Positions 1-8,034 of a stretch of DNA of 14,254 bases are shown in pieces. A program made the position numbers and the translations under genes. Below the pieces are notes generated by a model. It saw nothing but the letters and a program-made list of their open reading frames with translations. It was not told the DNA's origin and did no database searches. The stretch is from DRWZ01 sp964601505. GTDB taxonomy: Bacteria > Calescibacteriota > Calescibacteriia > Calescibacteriales > Calescibacteriaceae. Each line of letters starts with the position of its first letter. Positions within the stretch are counted from its first letter, which is position 1. The stretch covers positions 1-14,254 of the forward strand of contig CAZRNR010000054.1 in the NCBI GenBank assembly GCA_964601505.1, read 5' to 3'.

Positions 1-2321
1 AGGGGATGACCAAAGGATATAAACTCTGCATCTGGATTTTTAAAGGCTATTTCCTTATCAAAGGTTGCCTTTGGGTAGGATTTAGAAATTATCCCGTATT
101 TATTTTTAAAGTTGAAATCTTCTGCTATCTTTTTTAATTCATAAGGGATTGATTCAATAGCAAGAAAACCATCTCTTCTAACTTTAAATCTTCCTCCCGC
201 TTTTTCAAATGCTTTTTTAAAGAATTCTTCAACATATTCGGGAATGAGCCTATATTCCTTAGCTTTTTCTGCCATCTCTTTAATTCTTGTGTAATCAATA
301 TATCTTGTAGCAAGGCTTTCCCCTAAGCTCTCCTTTATTTTTTTGATATACTCTTCATCTATTCTTATGTCTAAGTCCTTGATGATCTCATCCAAATTCC
401 TTGCATTTGCCACAGCTTCTAATATAAGTTGATATAGATTTTTGCCGTAAAAAATATCCCCGATAACATCAAAGACTTTATCAGAACCAAGGGCATTTCT
501 TATTTCTTCGAGCTTATCTAAAATCTTGCTTAGTACTTCTCCTTCTCTTGTGTCTTCAGCAACTAAGTTAAACATATAGACATCTTTTTGCTGACCGTAT
601 CTGTGAATCCTTCCCATCCTCTGTTCAAGTCTATTTGGATTCCATGGGATATCGTAGTTAATCATAATATGACAAAACTGAAGATTAATACCTTCGCCAG
701 CAGCTTCGGTTGCAACCATAATTTGAGATTCATCTCTAAAAGTTTTTTCTGCTTTTATTCTTTCCTCCAAACTCATACCACCGTGAATGAAATTTACAGA
801 ATATCCCCAGGATTTTATCTTATTAACAAGATAGTCCAAGGTATCCTTTGATTCAGTAAAGATTAGTATCTTTTCATTCCCCTGGATTTCTTTTATTTTT
901 TTTAGCCCCTCTTCTATTGCCTTTTTTAATTCCTTTAGTTTGACTTCTTTTTCATTTGAAAGTATTTCTTTGGCTTTGTCCATTAAATTGCTTAGGGTAG
1001 ATATTTCTTCTTCAAGCTCTTTTTTATTTTCAGCAACTGTAAGGGTTTCCCACTTCTTTTCCTCTTCCCAGCGCTCTTTTTCATCATAGTCTTCTACTTC
1101 TTCAAATTCAATTAAAAAAGTCCTTTTTTCAAAATCTGGTTCTTCAAGGAGATTTTCAAGTCTTTCCTTTCTTCTTTCAAGGGATTTAAATAAAGCATAA
1201 GTGCTTGATGCCATTCTTCTTTGGAGAATTAAGAGGGCAAAAGCGACATTTCTTTTCTTATCTATTAGTAAGGCTTTGTTGTATTGAGAAATTACATACT
1301 TAGAGAGTTCGTTATATAAGTTTTTTTCTTCATCAGATAGTCTAAATTTAATTGTCTTTGGATACCGATTTGTAAAAATTGGTCTGCCTTCAAAGTCTTT
1401 TAAATCCTCTTTTAGTCTTCTGATAAATAGTGGATTATCTCTATTTTTTAGGGACTCTTCGATAAGCTCTGTAGTAGCAAAAAATCCAGGCTCCAGAAGG
1501 TCAAGAAAGAGTCTGAAATTTTCTGGGTCGCCTTTGTGCGGTGTTGCGGTAAGGAAGAGCAAATTTTTTGAATTTCTTGAAAGGACCTCACCTAATCTAT
1601 ATCTTTCCGTCTTTGAAGTTTTATCTCCATATTTATAAGCTGCCATTTTATGGGCTTCATCTACTATAACAAGGTCCCAGAAAACAGAACTTAAGGAAGG
1701 TAAAATCTCTTCCTGCTTTGCAAAGTCAATAGAGGTGATAACCTGGTTTTCCCTCTGCCAGGGATTTTCACCGTAGAGTGATCTAAAAATGTATCTATCT
1801 ATTAAGGTAAAGGTCTCCTGAAACTTCTCTTTTAATTCTCTTATCCACTGGTCTTTAAGATGGCCTGGGACAACTATCAAAATCCTGTGAGCAAGCCTGC
1901 GTAGCTTTAGTTCCTTGATTACAAGACCTGCCATAATTGTTTTACCAGCGCCAGGGTCATCAGCAATGAGGAATCTTATTTTGGGGAGTTTCAAAATGTA
2001 TCCGTAAACCGCTTCTATCTGAAAAGGTAATGGATCAATTTTAGATACATTCATTGCTAAAAGAGGATCAAAGAGTGATGCAAACTTAAAACGAATTGCC
2101 TCAACAGCTAAAAATGCTTCAAGACCATCTGAGGTAAAATTTAAGGTGGTTTCTCTGACTCTTATTTTATCAATCTCGCTTTCAGGTATTAGTTGCTCTA
2201 TAAAACTTTTAGAATGAATACTCGCACCGATGATATGGATATACTCTCCAATCTTCTCAATTTTTTTAATCTCTACAGGTTCTGGCCAGAAAGGTCCCTC
2301 AATTATTGAGCCTTCTTTCAT
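1..2321 (-). CDS. SNF2/RapA-type DEAH helicase, DrmD-like (3' end outside window)
   Basis: The reading frame is open from an ATG at 2321 to the left edge, giving 773 complete codons; the C-terminus is missing. An in-frame TAA lies 12 bases upstream, so this ATG is the first possible start. Seen: a short N-terminal domain (GPFWPEPVEI, residues 9-18), a Walker A variant DDPGAGKT with Lys127, DEAH at 221-224, TATPHKGD from 258, a charged helical insertion around 400-470, and helicase motifs V/VI with EGINLQF, then QRMGRIHRYGQ from 567. This is an ATP-dependent superfamily 2 translocase of the SNF2/RapA type. The N-terminal motif and the DDPGAGKT variant are those of the large helicases found in DISARM-like loci (DrmD) and beside DUF1156-type methyltransferases. 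Relatives are usually about 900-1200 residues and often end in DUF3883, which would lie off the window. No Shine-Dalgarno sequence is visible. Helicase class is certain; the defence role is inferred. Confidence 0.9.
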   Translation of the reverse strand, partial: MKEGSIIEGPFWPEPVEIKKIEKIGEYIHIIGASIHSKSFIEQLIPESEIDKIRVRETTLNFTSDGLEAFLAVEAIRFKFASLFDPLLAMNVSKIDPLPFQIEAVYGYILKLPKIRFLIADDPGAGKTIMAGLVIKELKLRRLAHRILIVVPGHLKDQWIRELKEKFQETFTLIDRYIFRSLYGENPWQRENQVITSIDFAKQEEILPSLSSVFWDLVIVDEAHKMAAYKYGDKTSKTERYRLGEVLSRNSKNLLFLTATPHKGDPENFRLFLDLLEPGFFATTELIEESLKNRDNPLFIRRLKEDLKDFEGRPIFTNRYPKTIKFRLSDEEKNLYNELSKYVISQYNKALLIDKKRNVAFALLILQRRMASSTYALFKSLERRKERLENLLEEPDFEKRTFLIEFEEVEDYDEKERWEEEKKWETLTVAENKKELEEEISTLSNLMDKAKEILSNEKEVKLKELKKAIEEGLKKIKEIQGNEKILIFTESKDTLDYLVNKIKSWGYSVNFIHGGMSLEERIKAEKTFRDESQIMVATEAAGEGINLQFCHIMINYDIPWNPNRLEQRMGRIHRYGQQKDVYMFNLVAEDTREGEVLSKILDKLEEIRNALGSDKVFDVIGDIFYGKNLYQLILEAVANARNLDEIIKDLDIRIDEEYIKKIKESLGESLATRYIDYTRIKEMAEKAKEYRLIPEYVEEFFKKAFEKAGGRFKVRRDGFLAIESIPYELKKIAEDFNFKNKYGIISKSYPKATFDKEIAFKNPDAEFISFGHP

Positions 2322-2328
2322 ATTAATT

Positions 2329-2626
2329 TTATTTTATCTGCTTCTTTAATATTAGTTCAAAAACTTTTAAACTTATCACTATAGGGGTTTTTATTTCCTC
2401 CATACTATCGGGCACATTGTAATCCACGGGGATAGAAAACAAGACAATCAAAACAAATCATCAGTTGCTCAAACCTTTCTTTAAGTGTCTTACCCATTTC
2501 ATTAGTTATAAACGATTGATCTAAAGATGAGTTTTCTATCATTTTATAAATAAAATAAATTTCTTTTGCGTTTTTTCCATTAAATAAATTCTTCTGGTTG
2601 GGTATAAAGGTGTAAGGAGTATTAAA
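2329..2626 (-). pseudogene. Frameshifted, 5'-truncated relic of an unrecognised small gene upstream of the helicase
   Basis: Two overlapping minus-strand frames read like protein but are not joined. The first is open from 2626 to a TAG at 2405-2407 (73 codons, including IPNQKNLFNGKNAKEIYFIY). The second is open from 2457 to a TAA at 2329-2331 (42 codons, including IPVDYNVPDSMEEIKTPIVI). Skipping one base in the TTTT run at 2436-2439 (minus-strand sense) would fuse them into about 100 residues ending 7 bases before the helicase ATG, as expected for an operon partner. No start codon is found at the 5' end of the first frame: a stop lies at 2627-2629 and the sequence beyond is very AT-rich and full of stops, so the 5' part looks deleted. 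I do not recognise the family. A sequencing error could explain the frameshift but not the missing start. Confidence 0.5.
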
Positions 2627-2753
2627 TTATTTATAAGTATTTTTTCTATAGCTATCAGATTTAATTTAGTTTATTTTTTTATTTTTCAAGCAAGGTTTAT
2701 TATTTGTGTTTTGTGATGTTTTAGATGTTTGTTGATATGTTGGATTGTTTAGG

Positions 2754-3137
2754 TTATTTCCATACATTTTCTATTTTGTCTTTAAGAGTTGTTGGTTTGA
2801 AGGGCTTTACGATATAGTCTGAAACTCCTTCGTTTATGGCGGCTATAACTTTTTCTTTTTCAGCTTCAGCCGTTACCATGATAACAGGGGTATTTTTATA
2901 TGTGTCTGACTTTCTCAGCTCCCGTAGCACATCTATTCCTTGCATACCGGGCATGTTCCAGTCTAAAAACACAAGGTCAAATTTTTCCTCCCTGAGTCTT
3001 TGAAGCGCGTGAATACCATTTTCTGCATCCTTAACATTATTGTATCCCAGCTTCATAAGGATATCTTTTATTATGTTTCGTATCATTGGGGTATCATCTA
3101 CAACCAGTATCTTTATATCTTTTGGAGGCATTCCCAT
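2754..3137 (-). CDS. cheY: CheY-type single-domain response regulator
   Basis: This 127-residue protein is a lone receiver domain with every catalytic residue in place: acidic pair Asp14-Asp15, phospho-acceptor Asp59 in FLDWNMPGM, switch Thr89 (VTAEAE), aromatic switch Tyr108, and Lys111 in VKPF. The DWNMP context and the Tyr switch are those of chemotaxis CheY proteins, which are phosphorylated by CheA and bind the flagellar switch; this role is family knowledge. No DNA-binding or other output domain exists and no chemotaxis or histidine kinase gene is nearby, so a CheY-like adaptor for another pathway remains possible. The start at 3137 is followed by a second ATG at codon 3. A possible promoter (TTGCAA, 17 bases, TATAGG on the minus strand) sits so close that the mRNA could begin between the two ATGs. 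Divergent from polA. Confidence 0.9.
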   Translation of the reverse strand: MGMPPKDIKILVVDDTPMIRNIIKDILMKLGYNNVKDAENGIHALQRLREEKFDLVFLDWNMPGMQGIDVLRELRKSDTYKNTPVIMVTAEAEKEKVIAAINEGVSDYIVKPFKPTTLKDKIENVWK

Positions 3138-3242
3138 ACCTATAATAAATTTTAGTTATCTTTGCAAATTCAAAATCTCTGCCAGATTTTTTTTATCGTA
3201 TTTTCGTTGATTATTCTTTACTGTTATTAAATCGTTTCTTGT

Positions 3243-5918
3243 ATGATGAAATTTGACCTTGTTCTAGTTGATGGTTCATCACAGTTTTACAGAGCATTTT
3301 ATCAGCTCAGAACACTTATCAACTCTTTAGGAGTTCCAACAGGTGCAGTTTTCGGTTTTTCAAACATAATAAGAAGGATAATAAAGGATTTTTCTCCAAG
3401 ATATTTAGCCATAGCTTGGGATTCACACAAGAAGGTTAGGAGGGAGAGTTTTGCTGATTACAAGGCTAAAAGACAGCAGATGCCAGACGACCTGCGTGTG
3501 CAAATTCCGTATATAAGAAAGCTTATAGATGCTTACGGTATCCCTAATCTTGAGATTGAAGGTCTTGAGGCAGACGATGTTATAGCCTCTGTTCTCCAGA
3601 AAGCCAAAACTGTAAAGCCAGATATTAAAACTGTGATTGTCACTTCAGATAAGGATATAATGCAGTTGGTAGATGAGAATACATTCTGCTTTGATCCAAG
3701 AGATGAAAAGGATACGCTTTACGGAATTAGAGAAGTTAGGGAAAAGTTTTTCGTTGAACCTTACCAAATCCCAGATTATCTTGCACTTGTTGGTGATACT
3801 ACTGATAACATTCCCGGTGCTAAAGGGGTAGGACCTGAAATCGCTAAGCAGCTTCTTTCAAAATTCAGAACGGTTGAAGATATATTTGAATCAATTGATC
3901 TTGTTGAGCCGAAATATAGAAGAATCTTGGTTGGTCAGAGGGATACCGTTCTTATGTATAAATCCCTTACGAAGCTCAAGGTGCTGGACATAGATATAAA
4001 TCTTGAAGATCTTCAGATTAAGAGAGCGGATGTTGATAGGCTAAAGGAAATATTTATGGAGCTTGAGTTTTCATCTTACCTTAAGGAGTTGTCGGAGCAG
4101 TTTCCGGAGAAATTTTCAACTATCAAGAAGGAGAATTTCTTTCTTGTTGATTGTCAGGAAAAATTTGATGAACTCAGGAGTAAAATTGAGTCTTTCCGCA
4201 TTTTTGCCATTGATACAGAATCAACATCGGCAGATCCTGTTTCGGCTGAACTTATAGGAGTATCTTTTGCCTTTGAGGACCAAACATCTTACTATATAGA
4301 TGTTAGAGACCATAGGGAATATATTCTGGCCTTAAAAGAATACCTATCAAATTCTGAATATAAGAAGGTCGGACAAAATATAAAGTATGACGTTATTGTC
4401 TTGAGAAATTTTGGTATAACGCTTGATGGGATTTGTGATGACTCTATGATTCTGTCGTGGATTATAAATCCAGATAGAACAAAGCTTAACTTGGGTGAGC
4501 TTTCTCTTATTTATCTTGGTCATAAATCAACCGATTACAAGGATATTACAGCAGGTGGGCGTATATCTTTTTCTAATGTTCCAAAAGATAGAGCTAAAGA
4601 TTACTCCTGTGAAGATGCTTTATCTTCTCTGAAACTTGTATATGCCCTGCGTCCAATCGCTCAACAGAAGAATCTTATTTTCCCATATGAAGACATTGAG
4701 ATAAAGCTTATTTATGTTTTGGCAGATATGGAGCTTGCAGGTGTCAAGGTTTCAAGGGAAGTTCTGCACAGTTTTGGGGAATCACTTAAAAATTCCATAA
4801 ATGAGATTTCTCGTCAGATATATGATGTTGCTGGTGTGAGATTTAATATAGATTCTCCTCAGCAGATTTCTGCTGTTTTATTTGAAAAGCTCAAGATCAA
4901 ACTTGATGAGTTCAAAAAGACGAAAAAAACGAAGTTATACTCAACAGATAATGAAGTTCTTCAGGAGATAGCAGACAAAGGATATAAGATCGGGGAGCTA
5001 CTTTTGAGGTATAGAACTTTAAAGAAACTTTTGAGCACCTATGTTCAGCCGATTCCAGCGATTATAAACCAGAAAACTGCTAGGGTTCATCCTTCTTTTA
5101 ATCAGACGAGAACTGCTACTGGGAGGATTTCTTGTTCTGAACCGAACTTGCAAAACATACCGACAAAGGGTGAGGAAGGAGCAAAGATAAGAGAAGCTTT
5201 CTGCTGTGAGGATGGAAATGTTCTCGTTTCTGCTGACTACTCACAAATAGAGCTTAGAGTTCTTGCTCATATATCGGGCGAAGAGGTTCTGAAAAAAGCC
5301 TTTGAACAAGATGCTGATATACATACCGAAGTTGCATCTTTAATCTTGGGAATACCCAGAGATAAAGTCGGTAAAGATGAAAGAAGGATTGCAAAAACGG
5401 TTAATTTTGGTATAATATATGGAATAAGCGCTCACGGCCTTAAGATTCAAGCTAAACTTCCGTCAAGAGAGTATGCGCAAAATATAATTGATTCTTATTT
5501 TGAAAAGTTCTCCAGTGTTAAATCATGGAGACAAAGTATAATCTTGGAAGCAGAAAGAAATGGCTTTGTTAGAACATTGTCTGGTAGGATAAGATATGTT
5601 CCAGAACTTAGGTCGGAAGATAAGAATATACGAGCTGAAGGAGAAAGAAAAGCAATAAACACACCTATACAGGGAACTGCTGCTGATATTATGAAAGTTG
5701 CAATGATTAACATCTGGAACAGACTGAAAAAGGAAGAACCCAATGCTAATATAATTATGCAGATTCACGATCAGATAATAGTTGAATGCCCTGAAGATAG
5801 GGCGGAAAACGTTTCCAAAATACTTGAGGAAGAAATGAGAGTTGAAAAGTTCTTCGGTTTTTCTGTCCCATTGAAGGTTAAAATAAGTGTTGGAAAAAAT
5901 TGGGCTGAATTGGATTGA
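3243..5918 (+). CDS. polA: DNA polymerase I (5' nuclease, 3'-5' exonuclease, polymerase)
   Basis: At 891 residues this is a full-length PolA, which fills gaps and removes RNA primers in replication and excision repair. Residues 1 to about 300 form the 5' nuclease, with VDGSSQFYRAFY, EGLEADDVIA, SDKDIMQLV and GDTTDNIPGAKGVG carrying the acidic metal ligands. About 310-490 is a DEDD exonuclease that looks active: Asp324/Glu326 (IDTES), Asp383 in NIKYD, and Tyr454/Asp458 in YSCEDA. The polymerase domain holds motif A with Asp665 (SADYSQIELR), motif B (RRIAKTVNFGIIYG, Lys718) and motif C HDQ at 842-844. Motif C is odd: the family reads HDE, and the Glu that helps bind metal (E. coli Glu883) is Gln here. 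The start is the first of two adjacent ATGs; no Shine-Dalgarno sequence is visible. It stands alone, divergent from cheY and convergent with pth. Confidence 0.97.
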   Translation: MMKFDLVLVDGSSQFYRAFYQLRTLINSLGVPTGAVFGFSNIIRRIIKDFSPRYLAIAWDSHKKVRRESFADYKAKRQQMPDDLRVQIPYIRKLIDAYGIPNLEIEGLEADDVIASVLQKAKTVKPDIKTVIVTSDKDIMQLVDENTFCFDPRDEKDTLYGIREVREKFFVEPYQIPDYLALVGDTTDNIPGAKGVGPEIAKQLLSKFRTVEDIFESIDLVEPKYRRILVGQRDTVLMYKSLTKLKVLDIDINLEDLQIKRADVDRLKEIFMELEFSSYLKELSEQFPEKFSTIKKENFFLVDCQEKFDELRSKIESFRIFAIDTESTSADPVSAELIGVSFAFEDQTSYYIDVRDHREYILALKEYLSNSEYKKVGQNIKYDVIVLRNFGITLDGICDDSMILSWIINPDRTKLNLGELSLIYLGHKSTDYKDITAGGRISFSNVPKDRAKDYSCEDALSSLKLVYALRPIAQQKNLIFPYEDIEIKLIYVLADMELAGVKVSREVLHSFGESLKNSINEISRQIYDVAGVRFNIDSPQQISAVLFEKLKIKLDEFKKTKKTKLYSTDNEVLQEIADKGYKIGELLLRYRTLKKLLSTYVQPIPAIINQKTARVHPSFNQTRTATGRISCSEPNLQNIPTKGEEGAKIREAFCCEDGNVLVSADYSQIELRVLAHISGEEVLKKAFEQDADIHTEVASLILGIPRDKVGKDERRIAKTVNFGIIYGISAHGLKIQAKLPSREYAQNIIDSYFEKFSSVKSWRQSIILEAERNGFVRTLSGRIRYVPELRSEDKNIRAEGERKAINTPIQGTAADIMKVAMINIWNRLKKEEPNANIIMQIHDQIIVECPEDRAENVSKILEEEMRVEKFFGFSVPLKVKISVGKNWAELD

Positions 5919-5948
5919 TTGATTTGATTATTGTTTTGAGAAGATTGA

Positions 5949-5973
5949 TTTTTATCTAAAGTTATTGATATAG
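5949..5973 (+). repeat. Direct repeat, copy 1 (25 bp)
   Basis: It reads TTTTTATCTAAAGTTATTG followed by ATATAG. A near-identical sequence recurs at 6174-6208 in the same spacer, differing by one base, a one-base gap, and an 11-base internal duplication in the second copy. Function unknown. Confidence 0.6.
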
Positions 5974-6173
5974 CTTTGTTCTGTTGCAATCATAGTATAC
6001 TGATTATGTATTTTACTTTTCATTCTTATAATTTTGATGGATACAACAAAGCATTCAGATTTGTGTGCGTTATTTCCTTGAGAAATTACAAACTTCGGGC
6101 TGATTTTTGATGAATTCAACAAAACAATATAGCTTCATTTGAAAATGAAAAAATATAAATTCGGTGTTTTGAT

Positions 6174-6208
6174 TTTTTATCCAAGTTATTGCCAAGTTAT
6201 TGATATAG
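6174..6208 (+). repeat. Direct repeat, copy 2, with internal 11-bp tandem duplication
   Basis: It begins TTTTTAT, then CCAAGTTATTG occurs twice in perfect tandem (6181-6191 and 6192-6202), then ATATAG. Compared with copy 1 at 5949-5973 it contains one extra 11-base unit, consistent with slippage. The repeat is at DNA level: the two copies fall in different reading contexts. Function unknown. Confidence 0.6.
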
Positions 6209-6302
6209 TCCATTCTGAACTAATATGAGTATGGAAATTTCAAAGGAGATGTTATAATTTTTTGATTTCAAGATTGTTCAAGAATTAATGATTTTTTCTC
6301 CC

Positions 6303-6866
6303 TCAGCTAATTGTTTTTGAGTTGAATAGGCTCATTGCTTTTTCAACATTTTCATTCAATATTGTTTTTATGGCTTCAAAAGCCATATCAAGTATTTGGG
6401 GTATTTTTTCCATTTCTTCCTTTGAGAAATTGCTAAGGACATAATCCACTGCATCTTTACCTTTACCTATGCCGAGCCTGATTCTTATATTATCTTTACC
6501 TATGTTTTCAATTATTGACTTTACACCTTTGTGCCCACCAGGTCCGCCGTTGATGGAGATTTTTATTTTACCAAAAGGTATGTCCATATCATCGTATGCT
6601 ACTCCTACCTGATAATCTTCAAGGGAAAGGTAATCTAAAAACTTTTTGGCTGTTATTCCGGATAAGTTCATATAGGTTTCCCCTTTGAAGACATATAGTT
6701 CTTTTCTGAACTCTTTTATATGTGTATATTCTCCAAAATTGATTTTTTTGAACCTTTGTGATGTTTTTTGGCTTATGTAATCTGCGAGAATAAAGCCAAA
6801 ATTGTGTCTCATATATTTATACTCGTCCCCTTTGTTTCCAAGACAGATAAGTACAAAGAAGCTCAT
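6303..6866 (-). CDS. pth: Peptidyl-tRNA hydrolase
   Basis: Pth cleaves the ester bond of peptidyl-tRNAs released by stalled ribosomes and recycles the tRNA. The 187-residue product matches the family length. Active-site residues are visible: His21 in MRHNFGF, Asn11 in LGNKG, Asn67 in ETYMNLSG and Asp93 in AYDDMD, with Arg130 in RIRLGIG. The frame is open further upstream to 6962, but those 32 extra residues would overlap the neighbouring gene, and the family begins directly at the beta strand (FFVLICLGN), so the ATG at 6866 is chosen. Two family positions differ: GNPG is GNKG, and the usual Asn of GGHNG is Lys113. It lies 11 bp after the TroA-like gene and is probably co-transcribed with it; no Shine-Dalgarno sequence is visible. 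Confidence 0.95.
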   Translation of the reverse strand: MSFFVLICLGNKGDEYKYMRHNFGFILADYISQKTSQRFKKINFGEYTHIKEFRKELYVFKGETYMNLSGITAKKFLDYLSLEDYQVGVAYDDMDIPFGKIKISINGGPGGHKGVKSIIENIGKDNIRIRLGIGKGKDAVDYVLSNFSKEEMEKIPQILDMAFEAIKTILNENVEKAMSLFNSKTIS

Positions 6867-6877
6867 GAGATAGTATA

Positions 6878-7990
6878 TTACTGTGTTATGCCGTTCTGTT
6901 CCGAGGTTATAACGCTCGACCTGATCCAACCTATGTTCTTTCCATCTGTTATTTTGATCCATTCATTTTGCTTTTCAAGTATCAAAACTTTTTGTCCTCC
7001 AGATATTTTGCCTGCCTGAGCTGCTCTTGAAGATGGTCTATCTCTCAAAATAACAGAAGTAAATCTTGAGGTTATGTATCCATATGTTTGTATTTCTGCT
7101 CGTGGTTGTTCCGGTGGTATTTGTGTTATCTGTTCCGGAGAATATGGGGGAGTTGATGGAATCATTTTTTTTACCGAATCTGCCCTTGGGATTTCTCCTA
7201 TTATGACTATGCCCTGAATTATTGATTGGAAATCTTTGTATTTTCTACCAAGGTGGGTCGGAATCTTTATCATGGGTATTTCTGCTGACATAAAGCCTAT
7301 TTCTGCATTGTTCTCTATGTTATGTGGAGTTAAAAGAAGTTTTGAATTTATTCTTTTCATTATTTCCGCGGAATCTCGTGCTGACCTGTAGGAAAATTCC
7401 TCCCTATCGGATTTCTTTATCATAAGTTTGTATTTTATGCCAAATTCATCTGCAAAGTACTTGAGACATGGTGAGTATATAGATGGATTCTGTGTGATAA
7501 GTGATGATATTGTACTCATATCAGAGAAGAATTTATCAACTTCTTTAAAAAAGTCTGAGAGCCTTTTTTCATAGAATTGTTCTGAGAAATCTGGTGAAAG
7601 CTTTCTTAAAAGACCTGATAGCACGGTAGCTGTTCTCTTTACATTTTCTTTACTTAGTATAAAGCAGTTTGATCCATTGTAAAGCTGTATATACTTAGAT
7701 ATATCTATATGACCAATACCATTTTCAAGTATTTTTGAGTTCCTTGACTCCCAAAGAGTTTGTGCTAACCATTTCCTTTCAAATGTTCCGGTGTGTATAA
7801 ACACATCTGCTCTGTTGAGTAATCTTATGTGAAAATCTTGCGGACGGAATGTCTCGCCATCGATCTCTGTCTCATCTACCAAATAATACACTTCGTGTGA
7901 AGGATCTACAACCGCCTTTGCTATATAATATAGGTCATAGTTTGATGTAACTATTACTGCAGACATCAATATGTTTATCAGGTTCAGCAT
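6878..7990 (-). CDS. TroA/ZnuA-like solute-binding-type protein lacking metal ligands, fused to SH3b
   Basis: Residues about 9-270 follow the order of the ZnuA/TroA cluster A-I metal-binding proteins: VIVTSNYDLYYIAKAV (first strand and helix), FRPQDFHIRLLNRADVFIHTG (family FEPSPSD..LAKADLVVYNG), LSPDFSEQFYEKRLSDFF, SPCLKYFADEFGI (family HDAFGYFARRYGL) and IPTHLG. The histidines that coordinate metal appear replaced: Glu46 for the DPH His, Cys109/Phe110 in the second site, Ser173 for the HDAF His, and Thr221 near the fourth ligand. After a Pro-rich linker (about 278-296), residues 303-365 are an SH3b-like domain (RDRPS, GQKVLILEKQNEWIKI, GWIRSSVI). No convincing signal peptide precedes the first strand, though periplasmic location is expected of relatives. 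The gene lies between an outer-membrane protein gene and pth. Fold assignment by motif reading is moderate; ligand loss and function are inferred. Start could also be ATG at 7966. Confidence 0.75.
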   Translation of the reverse strand: MLNLINILMSAVIVTSNYDLYYIAKAVVDPSHEVYYLVDETEIDGETFRPQDFHIRLLNRADVFIHTGTFERKWLAQTLWESRNSKILENGIGHIDISKYIQLYNGSNCFILSKENVKRTATVLSGLLRKLSPDFSEQFYEKRLSDFFKEVDKFFSDMSTISSLITQNPSIYSPCLKYFADEFGIKYKLMIKKSDREEFSYRSARDSAEIMKRINSKLLLTPHNIENNAEIGFMSAEIPMIKIPTHLGRKYKDFQSIIQGIVIIGEIPRADSVKKMIPSTPPYSPEQITQIPPEQPRAEIQTYGYITSRFTSVILRDRPSSRAAQAGKISGGQKVLILEKQNEWIKITDGKNIGWIRSSVITSEQNGITQ

Positions 7991-8034
7991 ACTTTCTATA
8001 TAGATAATAATAATTTCCTCATTTTTTAAATTTT

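Larger units (their letters stand above)
5919..6302. other. 384-bp spacer between convergent polA and pth, with repeats
   Basis: This AT-rich spacer has no convincing gene. It carries a 25-base direct repeat whose second copy contains an 11-bp tandem duplication (annotated separately). Only tiny frames exist, for example 34 codons from 6006. I found no clear GC-rich hairpin with a T-tract, so no intrinsic terminator can be named for either converging gene. A promoter-like TTGATA at 6200-6205 and TAATAT at 6221-6226 are only 15 bases apart and lead to no gene on the plus strand. Confidence 0.6.

Noticed and set aside
588..851. Plus-strand 87-codon frame
   Set aside because: It is antisense to the helicase motif V/VI region, which is unmistakable; composition shows no protein family signal.
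6006..6110. 34-codon plus-strand frame in the polA-pth spacer (starts MYFTFHSYN)
   Set aside because: Too short, no ribosome binding site, no recognisable family; open frames of this size are expected in AT-rich DNA.
6867..6962. Longer Pth start giving 32 more N-terminal residues
   Set aside because: It would overlap the end of the TroA-like gene, and Pth proteins begin at the first beta strand right after the Met at 6866.
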